64,000 nucleotides of DNA from Lineus longissimus. Taxonomy: Eukaryota > Nemertea > Pilidiophora > Heteronemertea > Lineidae. Location: positions 13,623,808 to 13,687,807 of the forward strand of contig NC_088315.1 of assembly GCF_910592395.1 (NCBI RefSeq), in the 5' to 3' direction. Both the position numbers and the translations under genes were made by a program. The notes under the pieces are model-generated. The model was not told the DNA's origin and did not search any database. It saw only the letters and a list, made by a program, of their open reading frames with translations. Of this stretch, positions 22,510 to 34,072 are shown piece after piece; position 1 is the stretch's first letter, and each line of letters begins with the position of its first letter.

Positions 22510-25261
22510 CCAGAAGTATTAGGGTAGCAGGAAGGGTTGGGCGTTTGTGGTTTCTGAGTCTGAGGGGGTTGGTGTCTGTTGACTGTGCTTTAAGAGAGAC
22601 TAGGCATGGCGCCAGTCTCTCTTAAAGCACAGTCAACAGGCATTTGGTCTCAGTATTTGGGTTTTGATTGCCATGACTGTACCCCTGTAAAAGTCAGAGG
22701 AGAAATTTGGAATGATGAAAGCATTGAAGAAGAAGAAATGTTATTATATATTGAGGAAAGCAAAATTTATTATGAGACTAGAAGGCAGTGTCCTGACTTG
22801 ATTATTTTGAAAATGGCAGTCTGAACACATTAAAAGGTGGAACATGGCATTTTATCGACTTTGAAGTGTTCCGCAGTTAAAGGGAGACTATAGGCAGCAG
22901 CTAGGTAGGCAAGATAAAGTCATACAAATTTGCCAATAGGGGTCAGTCATATCTCTAGGCATGGCGCCAGTCTCTCTTAAAGCACAGTCAACAGGCATTT
23001 GGTCTTAGTATTTGGGTACAGAATCAAGGCAGAATCAAGGCAGCTCAGAGAGCAATGATTGAACGATGCTGTGGACAAGTCCAAGGATACTGCATCAGTC
23101 ACGACCAACTTCTCATCAGAAAGCGTCACCACCAGCATATTCAATGTTCAGTTCCAACCTGTACCAGTCCAATGCACGCCTGTCATGGTCAGCAGTGGTC
23201 AGCTTAGCGCGATATGGAACATTCTTCCGAAACTCAAGCGAGGGAAGTCTGCTCATTAGCCTATCTCGTGCACTGCTCCTTCTTGTCAAACATCGTAGTG
23301 AAATCGTGGTACAGTGGGGCGTCCTCGAGGATTGCAGCTGGTCGGACAGACGTGAGGTGGAATGTGGGCGGCTGCACTTCTTCGTTGATGTGCGATGGCA
23401 GATAGCACAGTTGTTGCGTTGCATGACAGCTGAAAGTGAATGTGATATCATAGAACTGAGGCGTTTGCAATGAGACTATAGGTGAAGTAGAAGCAAGGAG
23501 TGAAATGGGCCATCTTCCAGTGACTAATATACAGAGTAAGGGCACTGGGTGTTGTTAGATTCAGCATTGAATGTATTCCTCGTACAAGCGTGAATAGTGT
23601 GGACATACAGTGAGAGGTGAGAGACCCCTATTGACTACTTCTTGTAACTTTATCTTGGATATTATATTAGTGTTGAACTTCTAGCCATGGATTATGAAGA
23701 AATTGAAGTTGTAGGCATGGAATATGAAAAATTATTCAACGTTGAAAGACATTATTCCATGAGGCTTTGCCGTGATCGCAAAGGACGCGACGTGATTGGT
23801 TCACATGCTAATGAGGTATGATAATGATAATTACCTCTATAATGCTACTTGGATAGCGACTGTGTCGTTGATTGCAACAGTGGTCTATGTCAATGTGTGC
23901 CTGTAATGTCAATGAAGTATGATGAGGTGATGACGATAGTGCAATTGACTAGGTGGCGCATTTTAGAATCAGCAGTGAGCACTGTGTGTAACATGGTGGA
24001 AGCAGCGGAGATAATAACTGTGTCGAAAGTATTGTTATAGGGCCTTCCCTAGGCCCATGGGGTTAAATTTACAATCCACGATTAAAAAGACGTAGTTTGA
24101 TCGCATTCAACTATAAATCCATTGAACAGTTGTGTTCCTTGGCTTTAGTCAACCGATGACCTTTTGTTGGGCCATGATCGGGGATTGTAAACTGTAAATG
24201 TATTATGGACTGGGAGACGGGGGAAACACAAGTGAAATAGACCAAAACAAGTGATTTTGGGCCTTTGGTTTAGACGCATGCCCCACATGCGCCATGCGGG
24301 ATTATGCGGGATTATACGGTTCATGTGAACTTGTTGACATCTACATGATCTAGTGCCGTTATTGGTCATGGTACATGGTAGGCCTAATCATCATGGCAAT
24401 ATGTTTCAGGAAAAGCTCGGAGTAAAATGAACTGCCGATGAATAATGATGTTGTTCATGTTTACCATGTTTACTATACATAGCCATAGGGTATGCACTGG
24501 CCAGTGCACTTTCTGCACGTCGTCATGGTCATGTACGTGATACCTTGCATATTTTGTTTTTTGAATGCGCATGCTTTTTGGGCAAAATCACTTGTACCAA
24601 CACTAATGAATAATGTCTTCTTATCCCTATGACTCCATACACAGTGAGGGCATTGTCCCATTCTCATCAAATGGTAACTTATTGTACCGTATTAGGGTGG
24701 AAGTTGGGGAGCAGATACCTACCGCTGCACGGCTGTCATAATCAGCATGCAGTGATGAGCTTAGCGCGAATGGAACATTCTTCAGAAACTCAAGCGAGGG
24801 AAGTCTGCTCATTAGCATATCTCGCGCACTGCTCCTTATTGTCAAACATCGTAGTGAAATCGTAATGGAAAACGTCTGGCTTTGCGCCAGACGTTGAGAC
24901 TAATAAGTGAAGAACTAGTAGGTAAAGAACTTCTACTTGCGCGAGACTGCTCTGATAAAATTATCATTGCAGAGACTACGGTGACGTACACATATATTTT
25001 TTACAATCAAAAATGCCCTCAAAAGACAACATGGAATGATTATTTTATTGATATTTCCTACTATATACCTTCCAATTATCACTTTATACAAATAGATCGG
25101 CGTTAGGTCGCATGCTTTTCTTTCCTGGTGACACTATAAAGCAAAATAGTTGCAACCCCGTAAATGCGCTATAAGTCCAATAATAAGTGACGGTGACCCG
25201 TTATAAATGTTTTGCCAGCTTCGCTTTTTTGCCGCTACGCGGCGCGTTGGGCCCTTGCGTC
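22510..25261 (-). mobile_element. Right arm of ~7-kb inverted repeat
   Basis: This is the inverted counterpart of 18281-21428, from CCAGAAGTATTA at the loop side to the GCGCGTTGGGCCCTTGCGTC terminus. It lacks the 400-bp internal duplication of the left arm. The frame pairs at 23059-23545 mirror those at 20473-20887. A diverged third copy of the outer 400 bp (GCCGCTACGCGGCGCGTTGG) lies at 27100-27783. Confidence 0.85.
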
Positions 25262-25655
25262 AAGTACCATGTCTGACCCTATGATGTACAGGTCAGGTCC
25301 TATTACATAATCTAGTCTTGTACGTGTTTTGGAAACTGCATCCTGGTATCTTCGAATTGAGTTCGGAATATCAGGGTGTTGATCTATCGAATCCCTTAGC
25401 AGCTTGTTAAACTCCTTCTGAGCATCTAATTCTGTCCCGGGTGTTCAAACTATCGGTGTTCTAGTCTCTGCTTGTGCTCAAAGAATAGAGTAAACATATG
25501 TCCTGATGGTGTCATTCAACCCCTGTATCCCAGGACTACTTAAACCTTTAGATTTTTTTAATCATAAACATCTTATATGTTTGAGTAGGCTTCTGGTTTT
25601 GAGAAAAAAACACATGCTTATGTTTATCAAGATGATCTTTAATCCACCCTTAACT
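25262..25655 (-). pseudogene. Broken virus-like gene segments
   Basis: Directly outside the right arm, an open frame of about 60 codons (25450-25262, containing AQKEFNKLLRDSIDQHPDIP) runs into the element terminus. Upstream (25650-25450) there are short coding-like stretches in other frames, separated by stops. This looks like one or two genes of the virus-like cluster, decayed and then cut by the inverted-repeat insertion at 25261. Confidence 0.4.
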
Positions 25656-26147
25656 TTACTTTAGTTTATCCATACCAGTATCCCAGTCTTTACTGAACAT
25701 TGGTGGTGTTCTATTTTCATAAACCTGGTGTAACAAGTAATTAAGTTTAGCATCAATAAGGTAAAACCCTGGATCCTTTGTCAATGGTATGTAGAGTGGC
25801 TCACTCCAACCCTGCCAACCACCATTTACAGTAAATACTGAGAAATCATACTGGTCCTTTAAACCGAACTCACTCAATAGCTCTCCAAGTTTCTTGCGGT
25901 TGATGTTGTTATTACCCTCATTGAAACTACCTTCACCTGGTGTTGGTATCTCTAGATTTTTAAGTATCTTTAACATTTGATAGTTAGCATGAAACCTGTA
26001 AATTGACCTAATCAAATGATCACTGTGGTTCAAATGGTTGTCTATTGAAATCCCACAACCAGTTGTGGCAAACCATACAGCTGGTTCTGGTAGTTCAAGA
26101 GCTGGTTCTGGTAGTTCATCCTTGTATTTATTGAACTTAAAATACAA
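25656..26147 (-). CDS. Virus-like protein of unknown function (possible capsid-type)
   Basis: A 163-residue ORF without introns. The N-terminal region has a duplicated ELPEPA motif. The body mixes predicted strands with Asn/Gly turns (VNGGWQGWSEPLYIPLTKDP) and a C-terminal helix (LIDAKLNYLLHQVYE). The strand-rich character and its place in the compact minus-strand cluster would suit a minor capsid or attachment-type protein of a Polinton-like element. I cannot match it to a named family. The frame is open a little beyond the ATG, so a longer N-terminus is possible. Confidence 0.4.
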   Translation of the reverse strand: MYFKFNKYKDELPEPALELPEPAVWFATTGCGISIDNHLNHSDHLIRSIYRFHANYQMLKILKNLEIPTPGEGSFNEGNNNINRKKLGELLSEFGLKDQYDFSVFTVNGGWQGWSEPLYIPLTKDPGFYLIDAKLNYLLHQVYENRTPPMFSKDWDTGMDKLK

Positions 26148-26354
26148 CAGAGAACCGTTTTACAATTGTTTCCTGGGGTTGAACTTTAGGCATGATTCGT
26201 GGCAAAAAACGCATTGTTTTCCCTGGATTCTGGCTGGTTATTCCTTCCATTCCTGGATTGCATTATTGTATTTCTTGTTTGGACAGTGATTTTGGCTGTA
26301 TTTACATTTTGAAGTGAAGACCATGTGCTTTCATCTCGATACTGGTTGACGTTC

Positions 26355-26810
26355 GCAGGTGGCAGCACCTTGCGGTGCTAGGACAAGCTGTCACTGTAAT
26401 TCTTGTGTCTGGCTCCTGGACTTTGTAACCTTTATAGGCGTTCGTAGAGATGTTAGACCAATTAAACAGATGTCCAGGGATTGTTTAAGGGATAATTTGG
26501 ATTATATTGGGGTGAAGTTTTGGTGGAGATGGTGGAGACATTGTCACAACATGGGACGCTGGGTTGTCACAACCTGTCTTTGAGTTCATGTAGATTTACG
26601 TAGTGCCTCTGTTTCTGGTCTTGCCTCTCTGATGTTCTTGGTGTATCTGTATGAAGAGACTAAGGAGTCCTTCCAATTGTATATTTCAGTTTTTACGTGA
26701 ACCTGATGTAGTCTAAATGTGAGTCCGCTGTACGTGACATGCTGCTATTTGAACCACTACCCGGTGATACACTATTAAAGGGAGGGATATGTAGATACGT
26801 CTTTCGATAT
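26355..26810 (+). repeat. Dispersed repeat, copy A
   Basis: The stretch from GGTGGCAGCACCTTG to TTTTTACGTGAACCTGATG, and more weakly to the ACGTCTTTCG segment, matches 58797-59245 in the same orientation, with gaps. Shared landmarks are GGGACGCTGGGTTGTCACAA and GACTAAGGAGTCCTTCC. No frame is conserved between copies. It may be an LTR or UTR of an unrecognised element. Confidence 0.65.
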
Positions 26811-27059
26811 TTTTCAATTTATCTGCGCAGATCAGCTTTTAAATTAGATATTTAATTAATTAGTGAGAGTGGTTGTGGTATGATGGTTTCAAGTATGTGT
26901 TGCTATGGGCACTCATGTGTGTTTTAGTGTTGGAAATGGATTTTATGGCTGTGGAAATTCGAAAATTCGAAAATTACAACTTCGAGTCTCTTTTATCCCT
27001 TTTTCGTTCGCTAGGCCTGTTGTTGGAAACTGGTCCACCTCAAAAGACATCTATTCTTA

Positions 27060-27783
27060 GCTCAAGCTCGAGGTAATCTTGCGCAGTGTTTCTTCGGTTC
27101 AGATACATTGTTGTGGAAAACGTCTAGTACAAAGAACGCCTAGCTTGCGCCAGACTAATAAGTGAAGAAGGTATGGATGCGCGAGACTACGGTGATAAAA
27201 TTACCATTACAGAGACTCTGTGACGTAGGCATATACTTTTTACAATTAAAAAAGCACTATACATGCAAAAAGGAACCCTACGTCCTGGGCTTCGCGTGAT
27301 ATGGACCATTCTGGGAAAACTCCATGAGGAAGGTATGCTCATTAGCATAATCTATTATTAACCCCTGCTCGAGTTAATCTTGCGCAGTGTTGCCTCTGCT
27401 CACATACACCGCGCTGGAAAACGTCTCGTACAAAGCATGCGCCAGACTAATAAGTGAAGAATTTCTGGCTGCGCAAGACTACTGTGATAAAAATGGCCAT
27501 TGCAGAGACTCTGTGGCGTAGGCATATATTTTTTACAATTAAAAATGCTCTCAAAAGTTATATGGAATGATTTTTTATTATCATTTCCTGAACTATATAC
27601 CTTCTAATTATCACTTTACATAAATAGGTCGGCGTTAGGTCGAGTGCTTTTCTTTCCTCGTGACAATATATAGCCAACCCCACAATCTTGCTGTAAGTCC
27701 ATAAAAGGCCACGGTGACCCGTTATAAATGTTTCGCCAGCTTGGCTATTTTGCCGCTACGCGGCGCGTTGGTTCCTTGCGTCG
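27060..27783. mobile_element. Diverged partial copy of the 18-25 kb arm element
   Basis: 27118-27265 and 27417-27560 are tandem diverged copies of the arm segment around 24868-25015. 27560-27783 continues to the GCGCGTTGGTTCCTTGCGTC terminus. It confirms that GACGCAAGG is the true terminus of a family with more than one insertion. No coding potential. Confidence 0.7.
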
Positions 27784-28265
27784 AGGTTATGATACCTCGA
27801 CAGTTTTTTTAGCAGTTTAATGAAAATTTGCATATTTCTGACCAAGACCGTGTCCATTGAAACGACAATAAAATAAACAACTATGCCTTATTACATCTTG
27901 AAAACTAACTTACCTTGTTGTCAGCATACCAACAGAGTTGTCCAAGTTTCATTCAAATTCGTTCGTTGCTTGAGATGTTATTAAGTCCCTCAGGTAACCT
28001 CATTGAAGAAAAATGAACATTGAGAGTTGAAAAATTGATCACACACCGCGTCATTATCTTTTTCGTGAAATTTTTTTAAATTTCAAAAAATTTTATTGAT
28101 TTTATGACCCTATCAAAATGTCCTCAAGATCTGCTTTGATATTGTTCTGTTTTATCGCATACCAGCCCCATTTGGTGTCCCTTTCCATTTATTTCATCGA
28201 CGCGCATCAAGCTTCCGCTTGGAACGCTTTAAAGTTTTACCCTGGTTCAGAATTTTCTTCATTTG

Positions 28266-29460
28266 TTACTCCGTCTGGTTGTCTTTGGTTCGCATTCTGC
28301 CAGAGGCTTCTGGATAATCTGGAAGGCCCGATTCAGTCATATTCCTGACCAATCCAGTGTCACCCTCATTGAAGATGGATGTCGCGTGGATACAAGCAAT
28401 GATAATATGAGAACGGGTGACGAAGGTTTCTTTGAGACGAATACCCCAAAGAAGGTTGTGCAGTGATACATTTACATTGGTTGTTTTTCCTGTCACACAC
28501 TTCTCCAAAAGGGTTTTATCACTGAGTCTCTCGTAAATCGGCTTCCGTACGTTTGCAACAACTGGAAGGATGTAATCGTGAGGGTTATGAGCCCGCGGTG
28601 ATTTGCCTTTTGCGAGAGCTCTAAAAAAATAAACACAAAACCAATCTGCACCTTCGTCACGTAAGGTGTGATTGTGCAGAACAACATTAGGGCCATAGAT
28701 TTCCTCTCCTTGAATTTTGTTAAAAGTTTTTGTTCGCCGTCGCCAAGAAACTGGTTGTACACGAATTTGTGTAATGCAACCGATCTCCGAGTCAAAATCA
28801 GGCCTATCTCTTTCTCTTTTGCCTTCGGAGAACCATTGAAGTTGATATCACACTCATGCTCCGCTTTCTATGCTGCATATTCTTCAGGGTATTTGTTCTG
28901 ATCCAGTGAATGACGACAACCAAAACAGTATGTTGACAGAACGTCGACGGCCACAAAAGTCGTGTCAGAACCGAAAAAACCAACTACGGTTTTTGAACCC
29001 TGTATTTTTTGCGATGAACCGAACTCACGCAAGTAATGGAACATCATGATCATCTCTTTTGAATTCGATCATGACAGCCCTATGTGCTTTTTTCTACATC
29101 TTCTCCATAGTACCGGTGGATTTCAACAATGGCACCTTCGAGTTTTTTCTACATCCCTTTTACTGTGGCAATGTGGGTTCCATTGTGCATCGACGCTGAC
29201 ATACCCATGTAAACTGAAAACTAATTCATTTCGCTAACCACAGCCAACATTACGCATTGCAAACAGGCTTGGTTTTTTTACATCGAAGGCAGATCCGCCA
29301 CTCTCTCTTCCTCTCTTGAATATCCCTTTTTGATAACTTCACCACATTGACGACAAACTAGATATAGCTTCATGGCAAAACCATTGACATCACCGGAGAC
29401 ATGGCAGATTTCTTTCTCATAACTGTCACATTTGGGACATTCTGCCGGTTCTCTTGCAAA
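28266..29460 (-). pseudogene. Mutator-like transposase-domain protein, decayed
   Basis: Segments in several frames follow the order of a widespread invertebrate Mutator-like transposase family. First is a zinc-ribbon-like part (CPKCDSYEK...LVCRQCGE, about 29440-29330), then AMRNVGCG near 29240, a VSVDAQWN motif near 29195, and a GFFGSDTTFVAVDVLSTYCF catalytic-core segment (28990-28930). These are followed by EHECDINFNGS near 28850 and a C-terminal KCVTGKTTNVNVSLHNLLWG box (28500-28440). At least five frameshifts or stops separate them, so no protein can be made. The family assignment rests on remembered motif order; a profile search would settle it. Confidence 0.65.
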
Positions 29461-29464
29461 TAAG

Positions 29465-30350
29465 ATCTAACTACCCCCCCCCCCCCCCACCGCACGCAGA
29501 TATGTTAATTTGAGTTTTTCCTTCTCTGTGGTAAGCACGGTGGGTAACACTGGTGCACAATTGCCATTGTAACACAATAGAAACAAGGCGGTCCCATTAC
29601 AGTGTTGGAGGGGTATACAATCGGATATATAATAATCAGGTATACAAAAATAATAAATCGGGCCTTTCGCCCCTCAAAATGAACTAATCTTTTGTCTGTT
29701 TCTTTTGTGACATCATTTCCTCTCCAGATAAACACGTATTTTTCTTTGGGAAACCGATACGTTTACCCACCGTGGTTAGGGAGAGTGAATAGTGTGCTTT
29801 GATCAACCAGGCCCTGTTCATGCTGTGGGTGCTCGCCAACTGGTGGAGACAGGGATGGAAAACTCAACAAGTCGGGAGTCGATTTCTAATCTTTTTTAAC
29901 ACCATAACATGGGGTTTTCTGAAATAGTACAAACATGTGTCACAATCAGAAACAGTACATCATAACCATACTTGTAGTATACAAATGTCCTCAAATTTGT
30001 CTTCCCTACAACATCGTCTTACACAGAGAACTAAAACCTACATCTTACTGTCGCACAGATCATTGAAAACAGTCCTCGAACATGTCAAAAGTTGACGATA
30101 GGCAAATAACGCTGGGAAAATAGGCGCAATATTCAAAACACCAAGATCATATCACATTTGTGTGTGGATCCAGTATCTGTATGTGGTTTTTGTGTCTGTT
30201 AACTATTTGTGCATACATGTACTTCTCTCTCTCTTCATCTTGTCAAAAGTTGAACTTTTAGAAAGTTGCACATTTTATCAACTGTTAGCATGTCTAGATC
30301 ATGTCGTACAGTAAATTTCATCTATTGTATCTTTTATGCACGTTTTCCTC
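29465..30350. other. Non-coding stretch with poly-C run
   Basis: A run of C at about 29467-29488 is followed by A/T-rich sequence without splice-supported exons or recognised repeats. Nothing else could be assigned. Confidence 0.5.
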
Positions 30351-30356
30351 TATTTT

Positions 30357-31434
30357 TGGCTCACCGTAGGGGAGTCTATACGATAGCTCTGTGTCTGTCG
30401 TCGTCGTCGTCGTCGTCGTCGTCCGTTGTATCCTGTGGCACGTTTCTTAACCGCTTGTGCCATGAACCTGAAACTTTGTATGTATCATGCTCAAGGTCAT
30501 ATGTACCCTGATACTGAATTTTGCTCCAGCCTGATTCTTGACTTTGCCACCAGGGGGCTAAAACCGAAAAGTTAAAATGTGCAATATCTCATTTATTACT
30601 GATTTGTTTTTGACTAACATTTTATGGTGGGTACCCCTAGCAAAGATACATCACATATTTACGGGTTTTTGATTTGACCTACTTTTCAAGGTCACAGAGG
30701 TCAAACTCTAAAATTTCACCGATAGTGGCACGTTTTGTCTTTATTCGTCCTATAGTCTTGAAATTTGGTATGTAGACACCTGTTACGTAGTTCTACATGT
30801 TGACAAAAAATCAGGTCGATGTGGCGTACTTTTCAAGGTCACAGAGGTCAAATGGTGTGAATTGGCCGTTTGTGTGTAAATATGGCACGTTTCTTAACCA
30901 CGAAAGCCATGAACTTTAAACTTGGTACACATGAACCCCTAGGTCAGATGACCTGTTTCACTGATTTTCGGTCCGGTCTGATTCTTAACTTGGCCACCAG
31001 GGGGCCAAAATCAAAAATTTGAATAGTGCCATATCTCGCTTATCACTGATTAGTTTTTGGTATAAATTTTATGGTAGATACTCTTAGCAAGGATACATCA
31101 CATATGATACAGGTTTTTGATTTGACGTACTTGTCAAGGTCACAGAGGTCAAATGGCGTAAATTGGCCATTTGAGCGTAACTGTGGAACGTTTGTTAACC
31201 CCTAAGGCTATGAACTTGAGACTTTGTACAAAGGACCCCCTAGGTCAGCTGACCTCTGACCCTGAATTTCAGTCCGGTCTGATTCTCGACTCGACTCCAA
31301 GCAACGATACATCACATGTCATACTGACTTTGGTTTGACCTATATACTACACATGTACAATGTTTCTTAACCTGGATGAATTCCAAAGCACCAAATATCT
31401 ATACGGTGAGCACAATGACCCCTGGCCGTCAGTT
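30357..31434 (+). mobile_element. (GTC)n monomer-array element, copy 3
   Basis: Starts TTGGCTCACCGTAGGGGAGTC, has a (GTC)n tract at 30398-30424, and ends CGGTGAGCACAATGACCCC. It holds about two and a half monomers. CTCF-like cores are at 30546 and 30992, and DR3-like boxes at 30689, 30836 and 31137. A shortened 147-bp monomer lies between the first two DR3 boxes. The opposite orientation to copies 1-2 shows independent insertion. Confidence 0.8.
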
Positions 31435-32475
31435 GTGCTACACTTTTTGCTGAATTTCAATTTAGAATGTTTGTTACGCTGAAGAACAAGATGGGGCAGT
31501 AATGGACACAATTATGTCGGGAGTTGTCGAGGAACGAAAGCCAAGGCGACTAGGCGCGCCGTGCCCATTTGAATGGCGCCGATGTGGGCAGAATACCTCC
31601 CATATGCCATATGGAATCTGACGTGCGCATTGATATTGTGTTTTGGCAAGAATCGAATAATCTAATGTAATCTAATTGAAAAGTTCTGGTCATCAGAATA
31701 AGGACGACAGACGATTCCACTATGGACTGACTGTTCACCCGTACGAGTTCTTTTAGTTTACCAAGCATCAGACACATCGGGACGCAACTTGCTGTCTCAT
31801 CCGACCCGGACGTCACAATCCTGGGCCAGGATAGCCAGACCTGCATGCCGCCATTGCCGCCTCACTACACTAATATCATTGCGCTGGACCTGCTCAATTT
31901 ATTTCTTGCTTTGCAGGAACGCTGACAAAGACATGACTTGGAGAAGAATCTCGGCCAAGAAAGGAAGGAACGAGTCCAAGCTTAAAAGCATGACAATCTC
32001 TCTTACAAAATCTACTTCAAACAACACTGCAAAGATGTAGTTCTAGGTACAATGTATACATGCGTCATGCACATATTCCTCACCAAGGAGCTATTAAAAA
32101 GATATATTTCAGAACTGAGAGATGCCGTTTCTTCTTCTTATTTCCACATATTATAAATATGGCCCGGGGATATTTAGCAAACCGCTCGCCGAACCATTTT
32201 TTGTCAGTCCTGTTTGGAGAGCCGGTTGCCGAACAGCACGGAAATATCAACCCAGTTTGGTAAGTCCGGCTTAAGTAGTGCATTCCTCTTGTGAAAACAA
32301 TAACAAAAGGTTTGTACCGTAAGTAATAAACACATGAACAGTTTTTGATGTGTGTTTATTATCATAAATCAATCATAATTGATACAGACGTATCAGCGAT
32401 TTATCGATTTATTAATTACCGATAAGCCTTTGTTGTGGTACAATCATCATCACTTTTAATTTGGCTTATTGATTA
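31435..32475. other. Region without a confirmed gene
   Basis: A possible terminal exon (31917-32040, after TTTCTTGCTTTGCAG) encodes a short basic tail, but no partner exon was found. Palindromic GTTTGGAGAGCCGGTTGCCG-type sequence at 32170-32265 belongs to the motif cluster also seen at 33500-34030. Confidence 0.35.
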
Positions 32476-32565
32476 ATGTTCGTCAATGGATTATTGAGGA
32501 TCACTCAGATCAAATCTGGATCAGATGTCGATGATGATCGGGTTTCTTCCGCGGAAACGCCCAGC

Positions 32566-32650
32566 ATGAAACGCCTGCTGCATTCCTGTTTGTTGCTGTC
32601 AATCCCCATTTCCTTGCTGACAGAGGCAGTCCTACATCGAAACACGGAGC
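32566..32650 (+). CDS. Candidate signal-peptide first exon
   Basis: The ATG at 32566 opens 28 codons with a basic start (MKR), a hydrophobic core (LLHSCLLLSIPISLLTEA) and a plausible cleavage site after TEA, ending at a GAGC|GTGAGT donor (phase 1). It would suit the secreted LamG/PAN gene 6 kb downstream. The phases do not join directly unless an intermediate exon, or an alternative acceptor at 38491, is used. The upstream frame is also open, so the start is a judgement. Confidence 0.35.
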
Positions 32651-33499
32651 GTGAGTACCACCATACACACTTAGTGCTTTCTATCGCAATTCCGCACTCA
32701 TCCTCGATATTTTCTCTTCAATGATGAACCCAACCGATTCATTCCCGACCGCATCCACCTCCCCTCCAGCCCAAAGATGAAAAAAACCCGATTCATTCCT
32801 GACCGCAGCCTCCTCCCCTCGAGCCAAAAGATAAACCCAACCGATTCATTCCTGACCGCAGTTAGCCGATTATATAGCCTCGATCCGCTACGCTGTACAT
32901 CGAGTGTAAAAATAGTTTGACGTCACAAGGCTAGCGAACCAATCAGGCCATTGTTTCGGCAACAAATCATTTTCGCAATAGGCACCTCGCACTTCGTCCC
33001 TTTTGGGGACGAAGTATTGGTCTAGACCGCAGCCACCTCCCTTCGTACTTCCGCCCATCAAACAGAGAAGGATATCATTGGATTCGAAGAATTCTCGTTA
33101 TTCTTTCAGCTATCATCAGTTATAGACTGAATGGACCTCATCCAGACGTGAGGTGGGTATAAGGACTTACGAGCAATCACGAAAGGAGGTCTCAAACCGA
33201 CTTGGGTGGCCAATATCACTTAAAGGCCATTTATCTAGGTTTTTTGCCATTTTCTGCTGTAAGACGATTTCAAAAGTGTACCTAACACTTTATACAATAC
33301 AGAAAACCAAATGCAATTAGCTCCATCCATTTTGAAGATATAGCCAATTATGTGTTTGACAACTTGATTACCTAATCAGGCTAGCAACTGGCTTGTTAGA
33401 GCCAGGCGGCGGGTTCAGCAAAAGTTGTGATGTAGATCAGGTTATCTGTACATGTCATGCAATCATAAAAGCAGGAGGGCCTTAATTAATTGGAAGTGA

Positions 33500-34035
33500 C
33501 TATTTGGCAAGCCCGGCTCACCAAACAGCGCCTTTTTTCTGCCCTAGATGGAGAGCCGAACTCATGCATATTCAACCATCCAGGAGCTCATTATCATTTG
33601 TGGCAACACGGTCAGCAACACTGGAGTTACAGTGAAACGCCTTTAGAAATGCACACTAATGCATTTAACATGCTTATCAGTTAAATCACGTTTATGACTT
33701 TTTTTGTAAATCCATACAGTCATGCACATGTACATGCTTCTTCATGGATTATTGACCAAAACCCGAGTTTAGTAACAGAAATTGAATCGAGAGCGGGAAG
33801 TCGGCCATTGTTAAATATGCGCATATAAATTAGAATATGACGTCACTGCTCTCTGATTGGCCAACATGTTGAAACCTCTCCGGCTCGCCAAAGAGGGTAG
33901 TATTTTTGCCCTGTTTGGCAAGCCTGGCTTGCCGAACAGGGTGGCTTTTTAGTGCTGTTTGGCAAGCGGCTCTCCAAACAGGACAAAAAAGATGCCTCTT
34001 CGGCGAGTGGCTTGCCAAATAGACCCGGCCTAATT
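33500..34035. repeat. Cluster of TTTGGCAAGC palindromes
   Basis: The cluster has CCTGTTTGGCAAGCC pairing with GGCTTGCCGAACAGG (33910-33940), and CTGTTTGG../..CCAAACAG (33954-33981). Related units lie at 33508-33550, 33880-33896 and 33990-34015, with another at 32185-32270. Units alternate in orientation and are separated by T-runs. Probably the remains of a foldback repeat. No coding sequence. Confidence 0.55.
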
Positions 34036-34072
34036 AATTATGCACACCTGGAAGTAATGTGTTTCATTCACT

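Noticed and set aside
31917-32040. Possible terminal exon after TTTGCTTTGCAG
   Set aside because: Acceptor only; the peptide is low-complexity basic and no partner exon was found.
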